Source of the DNA: Gymnothorax reevesii | Taxonomy: Eukaryota > Chordata > Actinopteri > Anguilliformes > Muraenidae | DNA length: 64,000 nt | Direction: 5' to 3' | NCBI GenBank assembly: GCA_029721435.1 | Contig: CM056576.1 | Location: forward strand, 71,193,876 to 71,257,875 | Shown: positions 15,101 to 27,100 of the stretch, in pieces | How positions within the stretch are numbered: position 1 is the stretch's first letter | Layout: each line of letters opens with the position of its first letter | Position numbers and translations under genes: made by a program | The notes under the pieces: model-generated | Database searches by the model: none | What the model saw: the letters and a program-made list of their open reading frames with translations, nothing else | What the model was told of the DNA's origin: nothing

Positions 15101-18100
15101 TGTTTTGTCAAATGCCTTCACGCTTACATGGTATATGCAGCAGTGACTCTGCACCTCGGGGCCGTGTTTGTAATTAAAGCAGTGACATATCTTGTCTTTG
15201 CCACAGAGGTGCAAATAACAGTCTACTGTATGCATCTGAGGTGGTTGGCATCCTTCTGAGTCTGTTACATCAGCTAACTAGACGGCTAAATAATCAAAGG
15301 AGTACCGTTGTTTAATCTGCGATTGGTCACACAGCATATAGCCAAAGATACTGCAGTGTCTTCTGGGGTGCGTCTGGGAGTCACCTCCCCCAGCCCCCAT
15401 GGTATGATACCACAAGAGCAATCACTGGTACAACTAAAAAGCGGGTTAAGTTTGGGCAAAAACAAACAACGCCGCTTACTTAGGACGATCATTTACAAAG
15501 ATTTTCCATAGTTAACGTTCGCTAGCTAGCTAGATGGCTACATAGTCCACAGAGTAACATGGCAATCGCGCTTTCGCTACATAGCCACACATTCCGCAGT
15601 GTCTTCGGAATAGGTCTGTGTAAACGTCACCGCCCCCACGGTACACTGTATGAAGTTACACGAATGGATCCTTCAAAGTAAAAGTCAAATCACCCTGAGA
15701 GGAAAATTTTACTGGAGCTCCCATTTGAAAGATAAACTTGAAAAAATCATGGCTTTTACCTAATAAGTTTTGTATTCCTAACAAAGTCAAAGAAATCCAT
15801 TTCAAAATTTTGCATAAAATTCATCCTGTGAACTCTATAATTTCTAAATACGTGGACAGTATTAACTCTTGTTCATCTTGTGGACATGCTGATGAAACAT
15901 CTGTCCATCCATTTTTTCAATGTACAATAAAAAAAAATTTTGGGCCAGCCTAAATTGTCTTCAATATCACTGATGTTTCTCATTGTTGCACGCTTAAAGG
16001 TATAACTTGTTAATATGATAATAGGAGTAACAAATCTTTAAACCATGTTGTCAACTTTTTTATTTTAGTGGGTAAATTTTATATTCATAGCAGATGTTTT
16101 TAGGTTGTCAACCTTCTTTCCACCTTTTTTTGACTGAATTTAATTCATTGCTGGACTCTCTTGCCCTAACAAAAAATAAAAAAGCAACAGGTTCTTGGAT
16201 TATTACAGAAACATATTTGATGTAATCCCTTGAAGTGTAAATTTTTTGTCTGTCGTTAACTACTTTTTGAATCTGAATTATTGTTGTAATGTGTGTGTTT
16301 TTTTTATTTATTCATTCTATTATTGAATCTCTCAAGTCCCTTAGTATAGGGGCTTGTCTGTCATTGCATTGTCATTGTCATATCCTCTCTTATTTTGCAT
16401 ATATTGATGTCATTAGCTCTCACGTTTTGTTGTGTATTCATTTGCATCTGACTTGGTAAATAAAGTTTTGTTAATAAAAAAAGTTAAAACAAATGGGCCC
16501 GCAGCAAGGCCGCGATAATGTCATTGGTCAGCACGGAACCTGGCATTCTACTGGTTGTCGATTTTACATACGGATAATACGCCCTTCATGAACATGGATC
16601 AGGAAGTGGACAGACAACATCTGGACCCTATGTGACCTTTGACCTTTGCCAGTGACCTTCACCTTGGAGGGAGGGCCGTAAACATGGTACGCGACACTCC
16701 GCTCAGTGATGGTACATGTGTGTATGAAATATCATGGCTCTATCTCAAGTGGTTGAGAAGTTATGCTCCGGACAAGCCCCGTCTGGGCCCCATGTGACCT
16801 TTGACCTTGACTGGGTGAACGATCATGGTGCGCAACACAGCGCCTAGTGATGGTGCACGTGTATGTGAAGTATGACGAATGTAGCTGAAGCGGCTCAGTA
16901 GTTATGCCCCGGACAAGAAATTGCTAACAGACAACAGACGGACGGACAGACGGGGGTGATGACATAATACGTCCAGTCTTGAGACGGGCGTATAATAATA
17001 ATAATAATAAAAATTGATTTGTCGTTCATTGTGAGCCGATATGATATTTTACAACAGAACAGAGATAACATTTTAAATGTTGAAACTGAGACATTTTATA
17101 TTTTTATCCATAAAATGGGCTCATTTCAGATTTTCTGGCTGTAAGAGGCCTCAATAAAGTTGGGACAGAGGAAAAAAAGGGCTAAAAAAGCAATTAATGA
17201 ATGAGAGAATCAGCTGAAAGAACATTTAGCTTGTAATTAAGTTAACTAGCCTCACATGTGTGACATAATTGGCAGTAAAAGCTTTGAATTCAAAATCAGA
17301 TTCCAGACTTTGGTTAAAACAAACTGTTTAGTGGTCAAGGTGTACTTTTCTAGTTTTAAAACTGCTTAGACCCATATTCCTGGCCTTTAAAATGTTCAAT
17401 ATACAGGGCTTTCTTTGACACTAGATAAAGAAAAAAAAGTGAGAATGGGCCCTTTTCTAGGCTTGAATGGTCACTCTTTTCCCCTGATATCTACTGTAGA
17501 TTATCAGCAAAAGCCATCTTTAGAACTTGAATTTGATACTTAGACATTCTCTTTACACAAATGGAGGAAACGTAAGTGCACATGTGCTGAGTGTTCGTCT
17601 CTGGGTGTTACAGGCCATGTAATTTCTACGAGTTTGGTTCTGATAAAAATGAATCGACTTTAAAGTGTTGTGGTGCGAAGTTTTGCAGGAATGTGTTGCT
17701 GGTATTATGAAAAAGGTAGACATCTGACAAACTTTTGTTACAGCTTGGCTGTTTTCTTGGTAGGCCTACAAATGGTCGCAGCACCTGGGTATGTTTCCCA
17801 AAAACTTAACTGCAACCCAAGTCCTGGGTCAAATTAAGTAACTCATTAGCAAATAAGCTTTATGGAAACATACCCCAGGACTGATCTGGGGAATGCTGAT
17901 GTGTTCTCTCTTGACGTTTAAGGACAAATCCTTTCACTTATCCCCTTCTCATAAATCTGAATGAACAGACAAAGAACCATATCAACTGTTGTTAAATACT
18001 TGGCTGATTAAGAGTACTGTTGGCGAGTGTTTGTTGTAAGTAGCCAACTTTTTAGCCACCTTGCCAATGTTATTTACAGCCAAGTCTAATGTTATCTTTG

Positions 18101-21100
18101 CAACGGTAAATTTACCAATGTTGCTGGTAACCATTAACCACTGCCAGTGTTAACATCTAGATGGCGATCTATTCAAGTCAGTGTGATGAATAATCCAGCT
18201 AGCTGGGATGCTAACACTTTTCACCGTTAAGGTAATAAAATCAAGTTTCTAAAATAACAGTTACACATGAAACACTTTACAGTCCCCGCAATTAATATTT
18301 TCACATGTAATGAAAGCCTACAGGATGATACCCACACCAGAAAAACAAGCGCTAGAGGTGGCGACTAGTCTGTTCGCACATCATCAGACCTAACACAGGC
18401 AGGAAAATCGGGCCCATAATGTCTTTCTGAAAAATTTTTGAAATAGATGAATGTACGCCAAGTGCTCATAAAATAAGGGACTTAGAAAGAGCAATAGTTT
18501 AAGAAACAGACATAAGCAGCAAGAACACAATGCCACACCACACTTCAAAAACCAACATGTGAGCACTGAAGACCTCCATCACTCACTTCTTCTTCTTCTT
18601 TTTGATGTATTTTTCTTGTGCAAATTCTGTTTTATCTCTGAAACTGGAGCTGTTTTCCACAAGCTGTTGAATAATGTCCTGGAGACCAAGAGTAAGAGAC
18701 AGATGCATTTACCCACCACTAAATTTGGCACAATGGCACATCAACATGAATACAAGGAGTAAAAATAATTCAGTTGCAATTCAGCAACCAGAAGGGTAAT
18801 GTTAAATGTTAATGTTAAGTATAATTCTATAGTAGTGTTCAGAGCACCATCTCTGATAGAAAAAGCATATTGAGTCTTAAAGCAGATGGGCTACAGCAGC
18901 AGCAGACCACAGCACATTTTGCTCCTGTCAGCTACAAACAGGGAAGTGAGGCCACATTGGCCAATTTTAGAAGATATCATTTACTACCCGCTGCTTGTAA
19001 TCTCCGTTCCTTGTGCCCACAAATGCGATGTCAGGCTCCTTTCAGAGATAAGCAGTTAAATATGTTCTGAAATCCTCCATACAGGCAGAACTTGAGGGAA
19101 CTGTCGATAGGGGTGAGTGGTTTTTGGGTATGACTGGTGTGTACCAGATGTTATTGCAGGCCTTGAATTTTGGAAAGAATAAACTGCCGCAACTGTTACA
19201 GAAACAACTTATTTACAAGTAGATCATGTTTTTGTAATTAGATTTTTAAAATATCTAATTCTATAAGAGGCAGTGAGAAGTAGGAGTAGTCATTTCCTAA
19301 TGGATGAGGCATTTATTGTCACAAAACATTCATTAATACATTTATAATTTCTCGTTGAGATGCCCAAAATTTTAAATCTTGCTCCTGTCACTGTAAATGT
19401 CGATAATTTGCCGTGGCAAAATATTAGTCTAAATAATGAAAGATATTGGTTTGCACACAATTCCCAAATCGAAAACTATACCATTAAATCTGAATATAAA
19501 TGTTTTACACAGTATACCCAAGGCAGATAAGTGATCATTTCTAACAAATGTGAAAACATAATCAGTCCTGCTGCGAGAACTGTTTTTAATCCGCACTACC
19601 CATGACACTTGCAACTGAGAAGGGCTTTATCGCGTTAATTTGTCGGTATCAGCCCAAGTTTATTCTTGAGATTAGCTCTCAAATTATGAGTAAAAGGCAA
19701 CAAAAGTTAGCTCACTTAACGTTCAACCGTTTGATCCGACTGAACAAGTCACTGCTTTTTTAACTGAGAGTTGATCGGCTTATACACGAGGACTAAAACC
19801 TCCGGATTTCCAAAGGCCAAAACATTTTTTGCGGATTTAGTATAAAGTGACTGTTATTGTAAGTTACAACTACGTAGATATTTGCATATTTTATTTCCAT
19901 TTTCAGAAGTGCAGGTTTTGTTTATAATTTAATTTGTTTTGCTTTCTCCGATAACGGCGCTTTAGACCTAAAGGTTTCATTTCTTGATTCTTATCGGCAA
20001 ATATTACAGCAAAAATACATGAATTTGCAGACATTAACTTTCCTGGAAATAAATATATCGCCAGCTGCGCAAAACAAAATCTGTAGCAAAAATTACTTTA
20101 GGCGTTTACACTATACTACAAATAAAATGGACATCACGCTGTCCAACGAAAAAAATTTCAACACTCAACTTATCTGGACTTCTTTGAGACGGGGATTCAC
20201 ACTAAGAAATGTTTGAAATGGCCGCCCAACATGCCTTCTCACTCACTCTACTTCTCAGTTCAGTGAGCAGGGCACGTCAACCTGACTTTCAGCTGACACA
20301 CTGCCAACGGTGCGCTGGTGAAAGTGGAACCTTTATCCACGCTGGTACTGTATATTACTTTTATATAGTACATTTGAGAGAATTAGATTCCTGGAGTGGC
20401 TGCATCGGACTGTTTCCCGCTCGAGTTATCACAAAATTTCCAACAACTCCAGAGCGCTGTAGCCCTAAGATCCAATTTGAAAAGTAAAAATTAATTAAAG
20501 AGAGAGAGATGTAATCATTTTCAAAATTCCCAACATGTTTCTCACCATTGAAATATTCTGCTGGGTCACGCCATGTCAAATCATCAGATATACAAAATAT
20601 TTGTCTCCATGTAGTCATAGATTGCTTCCATATTTTGACATTAGATAAATATGCTTTACTGATGAACAAATCCGAAATTTCAGCTCATTTGGACCAAAAA
20701 TGAATTTTTGGTGAATTATTTTCTAAGGGTATTGTCCGTCAGTTTTTTGTCAATTGATATTTTTCTTGCATTTTACATGGTATAACTTTTTTATTATTAC
20801 ACTTATAGCTTTCAAATGTTGTATCTAAGCTAATGTTTTACTGCCAAATCAAAAACTACCGTCCATTTTACTGCAACTCTCTCAGTTGTGGAGCTCTGAG
20901 GACACCAAAAGTGCCTTTTGTTCAGGCAGTTCCATGTTTTAGTCCCCTAAGCACCCCTAATATAAACCCTAGCATAGGGCATTTTTTTCTATTAATTTGT
21001 GTCTGCTGAATATAAATCAGGCTGAATTCACCATGAAAAAAAGACAAAAAAAACCACCAACTGCAGTCAGCACCTTGCCAAATGTGGGGGAAAAAAACCC

Positions 21101-24100
21101 ACTAAAATGCCACCTGTTCAAGCCTCCAGGGGCACATCTTGGATTTTCTTATATATTTTTTTTACTGATTCCTCTATAATAGTAGATAGAACACTCCAAA
21201 AATTGTTGATGTGTTTTGACCAATATAAATTTTACAGGTATCTGAACAGGGGTGGGGTAATCAAGAATTGCTTGGCATTTTCAGCTTCTTACACAATGTT
21301 AATGTTAATGTAATGCATGACACATTCACAGAGAGGTCAGTATATGCAGGTTGGTAGATCATGTTGGCAAGGAGAAACCTGAACCAGTTATTGATCAATA
21401 GTTTCTGATTATTGCTGTTGTCTTTCATGAAGCGAAACAGGAGGACGCAAGCATTAACATGGACGACTTCTGAAAAATGCTGGGTGCCATTCAATAACAT
21501 TCTCCGAACTATTCCAACACCGGATGTCACTGGACGCACAGCCCGGCAGTATAAGTTGGACAAAACTGGGACAGACAACATTGTTGTGCTCTTTGCTGCA
21601 TTTAGGAAGCAACAATGACACTGTTAACATAGCGTGGAATACAAAGTTTTAATTTGACAGTCAATTTACAAGAATTAGTGACAGTAAATTTTATTGATGC
21701 AAAGAAGTGTGATTTTCAAAAATTGCCTGACCCCTATTTAAACAGTTCTGAAATGCATGTTGTTGAAGTCACATCAATAATTTTTGTTTAGTTATAGAAA
21801 AGTGGGAGCTTAAGTAGCTTTTTCATGGCCAAATGCCGCTGTGTTAGCTTCTGAGACCAGCGTTTATTTGTCAGAGGAAGAAAGGGACAAAATAAACTGC
21901 TAATGCAGCATTTTGAACGGTATGTAGCAATAGGTTAGAAATGCAAGCAAGTGAAATCGCCGGGAAGAGAATCGACAGTGGTCTCAAAATTAATGCGATA
22001 AAGCAACAAATTGCCAATAGCCTACTTACAGATGAGAATACCATTAGCCTAGATGCAAACTTTCTGGTGACCAAAAGTAGTATAGCAAAGCAGTATGGGA
22101 TTCTTTTAACATTTTTTTCCTGAGGTGTGGCCATAGCTGAGAGCGAGACAGGCTAGATAGGTTACACAGGCGTATGGGGTTGCAACTTTTTAAAAATTAA
22201 TCGAAAAAGCTTCAAAATGAAGGATGCACACCATCGTGCCATGCGCAGGCCATATCTGAAAGCTTAGGCCGATCAGACAAACAGTCAGAGATATATGCTA
22301 GCCACAGACAGACACACAGACAGACATTTCTTGCTTTATAGATAGATGTAGTACGCAATTACCTAATGATTGCAAACATTTAAGATGTTGCATAGTTCAA
22401 TGTGTAAGAAGCTTAAAGTGCCACGCGATTCTCAAGATTAAACCACCCCTGTTCAGACACCTGCAAAATTTATATTGGTCAAAACACATCAACAATTTTT
22501 GGAGTGGTCTTTCTACTATAATAGTGGAATCAGTTTAAAAAAAAAAAAAGAGACAGAGAGAGAAGAAAATCCAAGGTGTGCCCCTAGAGATACAGGGGTT
22601 TGAACAGGTGGCATTTTCAGCGTTCAACGACTACACTGTGCACACACAACGATCGCAAGACTCCATCAAAGGTTTCTGCAAACGGGGAGCACTCGGGACC
22701 GTCCTCGACCGGGTCAACAACGTATGACAACGGCACGTCAGGACCGTCAGATCGTACGGGATCATGTCCGAGACCGAACACTACCAGCGACAAGAACAGC
22801 TGCTCAAGTCCAAGGACGACGTGGATTCATTCACCCCAATACTGTATGGAACCATCTGCAAGCTGCAGGCCTGCAAGCCCGTACGATCTGACGGTCCTGA
22901 CGTGCCGTTGTCACACGTTGTTGACCCGGTCGAGGACGGTCCCGAGTGCTCCGCGTTTGCAGAAACCTTTGATGGAGTCTTGCGATCGTTGTGTGTGCAC
23001 AGTGTAGTCGTCTGGCAATTTCCCAGGTGCTGGCGCCAATTTGAAGCCTGCCTATGGCACGTTCCCGTTCAGGGGCTGTAAGTCGTGGCATAGTGTCTAT
23101 GTTTCACAAGTGTCAGTGAAGAAGTGAAATTCTATTCGGATTCACATGCTTTTAAAGGCAATGTGTGCACGAATTCAGAGTGAAATTCATTTTTCCCGTG
23201 GTGTGCATGCAAGATGTTGCACTAGCGTTATTGCCTAGCGTTACAGTTAACTTGAAATTCTCGCATTTCTTGCACCTGGCATGTCGGGTGACATCACTGT
23301 AGTATAAAAATTATATTGAAGTTCATTTGAACTTAAATATTGATTTTTTTCATTTGGTACGTTTTCATTTGTACTCAGTATATATTTATACAGCTGGATA
23401 CAATAAAATAGCAAAACTGAGAAGGTGCTGGTGAGACCCATTTGATGATCTGATATGGAATGACCCTGATTCAATTCATTGCCTATTTAATGGAGATTAC
23501 CATTCAAAGCCAATTTTTCACTGTGGTCCAAAGCTGCTCTCCCACTTGCCTCACGCACACTGATGCATTAAAGGGATGGTCTAGCAGCAATATAGCACCA
23601 TCATAAATTACATTTATGACCACAGTAATAAAAATTTCAGCTAATTCACCCTTTTGGCTTTAGCACTCTGATAAATTACTAACACCAAAGAGCCAAAAAA
23701 TTAAAACCATACACAAATGAAGCAAATAATGTTGATCATTTACAACAACGGCACATGTCAAGGTCAGCACACAGACCTTAGAAGGAAAGCAAGCAGTCAG
23801 TTCTGAAGTTCACCGTGTTGGTAATGGAAGAGATGGGAACTGAACGACTCTGAAAAGGGGCCAAATTGTTTTGGCCTGACGAGAGTAGAGCATCTCTGAA
23901 GTCGCAAAACTTCCGGGGTGCTTCCTGCCAGCATATATGGGAACCAACTGACAGTGGCCCAAGGAGGGACAAACACTGAACTGGCCATAGGGTTTTGGGC
24001 ACCCAAGGTTCATCGATAGACGAGGGCTATGCAAGCAATTCTGTCTGGTCCAAATGAATAAAGGGGTGACTGTAGGACAAGTCGCTGAGAATTTCCACTA

Positions 24101-27100
24101 TATTCAATTTAGGACTGTGTCACAACACAAAGCATCATATCCAGCTGTGTATCACACTTTTTAGATTGCAGACCAATAGAATTGCCCAGTCCAGCCCCAG
24201 TCCACCTCCAATAGCGCCCCCCAATGGGCACCAGAGGCTCAGAACCTTGGAGCAGTTTAAGGTCGCCTGGTCTCATGAGTTCGATTTTCTTCTGCATCAT
24301 GAGCTCCAGCTGCATACGTGTGCACCATTTACTTGGGAAGAGATGGCATCAGACAGACTGTGAGAAGAGGACAAGCTAGTGGAAGGAGGGTGATACTCAG
24401 GGAAATGTTCTGATGGGAAACCCTGAGTTTGGAAACTGAAGTGACCTCAATTTGAGAGAGCTGCGTTGCTAGTACAAGGGGGACCTTCACTATATTAGGC
24501 AGGTGGTTGTAATCTTATGGCAGATTGGCGTAAGTCCTTATAAAAACATCTTTATCTGCATTTGCTTGGCACTTAGTTCTTCAACACGATATCATTTTCA
24601 TATCAACAACTGCCGTAGGGTCATTCCATGTCAAATCATCCAAATTTTGAGAATTTTTCCAGGTCACCTCCTCAACAATTTTTGAAAAAATTCACGAGTA
24701 AATATTCACACAAGATAAAAAAAAATGCCAAATATTAGGCCAGTACCTCAAATAGATTTCAAGCTATAGCCCTTCAAAATTTCAATAATTTTAAGTTTTT
24801 TGATGAACCCATTTTCAGCCAAATTTGGCAACTTATTGCTCCAAATTGATTGCTTATACAAGGCTGAAATTGGGTATACTAACCAGGCTCATCCCCTAGA
24901 ATCTGGAAATGGCCATAGCTTCTTTGTATCTTGATCCACTTTTGTATGGCAAAGCCTCAATATCAGCCGAAAACACAAAACGCCCAAAATGGAACCGCAT
25001 TTTATGACCTGTAACTCAGGAACTAAGGAAGATAAAAGGCTAGAATTCATTTTCATGATTTTTATATCTCTCTGTAAAAATGCAGTAATCAAAAAATATC
25101 ATTTGTAGAAATTTAATGAAATAATTTCTAAGTAATTTTTTTCTGGTTTAGCCCCAGAATGCCCTTTTTGGGGCAAAAAATGACCATGTCACCAGTCATT
25201 TATCTCTCTGAAATTTTTACTGTGCAATCTTAAAAATGTGAACAGTGTCTGACAAAAGAAAAAATCAGAATGTTGTTCAGCTTGCTGTTTTTTGCAGTTA
25301 TCTACTAAATATAAAACAAAACATTGATTAAAAATATTTTTGAACATGATACACCATCTAAAAGTACAATATATGACAGAGGTCTTGCAAGAATATTTCA
25401 GTGTTTGCTAGATTCCACAGTTATTCCTCAATTTCATTGGTTTCATTGTTCTTGTTGGGAATGACTGTTTGGGGATGACATCAGTGCCTCAAACATGCCA
25501 TGACTTGACTGATCACAGGCTTCTGAAGTAATCCTAAATGAGACCAAACTTGTATTATTGAATAGTTCACTTTAAAAGGAGGCAGTGTCACTATGGGATT
25601 ATTAGATCACCATGAGCACTGAAATGGAGGGGAGTAACTTATCTTGGTGCAGTATTGGAATCCATTTAGATGATGCATGTCATTCAAGGAGATTTACAAG
25701 AAAAACTGGACTATTGGGACTAGATACTTTCTCAAGTGAGGATACTGCCTTAATGCAGTGGCAGTCTGGTCTTCCACAGATTGATTCTGTGTGTTGTCAT
25801 CATGAGAAAATGTTTTTAACTTGCTATGAGAAGAATCAAAGGTACTGTGCAGATCCCACAAACATTCAGCACAATAAAGTAGCAGGCCTACACCAGTTTA
25901 GGTAATGAAAACAGGTTAGACCATTTAAAAATTCATTAAAAAAAACGCTGAGGATCATTCTAATTTTTTAGTCAGACATTTTTCACATTCATGAAATTGC
26001 ACAGTAAAAAATTCAGAGAGAAGAATAACTGGTGACATTGTCATTTTTTGCCCCAGAAAAGGGCATTTTGGGGCAAAAAAAATGTGGTCCCGTTTTCAGC
26101 CTTGTATTAGCAATCAATTTGGAGCAATGAGTTGCCACAGCTGGCTGAAAATGGGTTCGCCAAAAAACTTACTTGGATGGTTTGACGTGGAATGACCCCG
26201 TAGATAACTCCCAGAAATAAATAGGGTTTGGAAGCATTTTAAGCCAGCTGAGGACCATCCTTATGGACACAATTATTAGGATATTTAATCATAATTTTAT
26301 GCCTTTTATTGGATTAGCCAGCTCCCTGCTTTAACTAATCTATGGTTGGCAAAAAACTTCCAAACTAGATTAACTCAAGGAAGTTGATTTAATAATAAAA
26401 AAGTAACTCATTTAATGTGATGAAAACCTTGAATAAAAATCTCCTGTATGTGCAAAAGTTTTTTTTTTTTTTTTTTTAAGTGATTACATCCTGAAGCTAA
26501 TAAAATGACACATAACAGCTTATCTTTTAAATGACACCATTTTGCACCAATGTTTCACGGGGATCCACATGAAGATTTTTAATATTCAAAAGTTAAAATG
26601 GAAAATGGAATTCAGAGAAAGTTTTGGATTAATTAATTACAAGCTTAATTGTCGTTCTATCAGTTCCACATTTATTATATGTATGATTACAATGTAGCCC
26701 ATTGGTGGTCCCTTGGTCATTTCCTAACTGGTAATTTCTTCATCATTATGCTCTCATGTATTGGCAACTAAAAAAAAAAAATGCTTATGCCGTCGGAGGC
26801 GACGGCTGGGGGTATATCCCCGAATGCCCCCAATCCTCCAATTCCCCAATCCTTGGATAGACCTTGAATAGACTTGCATTTGAACTTAATTTCAGGTCAA
26901 TCGGACAAATGGTTCTGAAGATATGGCCAAAATGGTAATTTTCCATCACAAAGCGCCACCTGGTGGCAAAAAATTGAACCATACAGGTATGATGTCATCA
27001 TGTGACACGTTGTGAGGTCATGACCTTGCAGTTGCACATAGTTTCATGTCAATTGGAGAAATGGTTCCAAAGATATAGCAAAGATGGTGTATTTTTGTGA

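Larger units (their letters stand above)
11153..18586 (-). other. trmt6 intron 4; mostly transposon sequence
   Basis: 7.4 kb. Holds a GACG-type module (11294-11399), a Tc1 3' fragment (11515-11700), a Tc1-like end (12672-12715), a triplicated GACG module (13060-13552), a foldback element (13892-15655), a LINE 3' end (15663-16480), another module (16576-16993), a Tc1 fragment (17020-17285) and a small MITE (17786-17878). Nothing identifiable at 11720-12670, 12720-13050, 17290-17780 and 17900-18580. Confidence 0.7.

Noticed and set aside
22600..23081. 135-aa and 105-aa plus-strand open frames
   Set aside because: Out-of-frame or mirror readings of the inverted transposase duplication.
25612..25905. 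97-aa frame in the middle of the 24.6-26.2 kb element
   Set aside because: No motif, and the truncated copy at 7.8 kb does not keep a matching open frame by eye.
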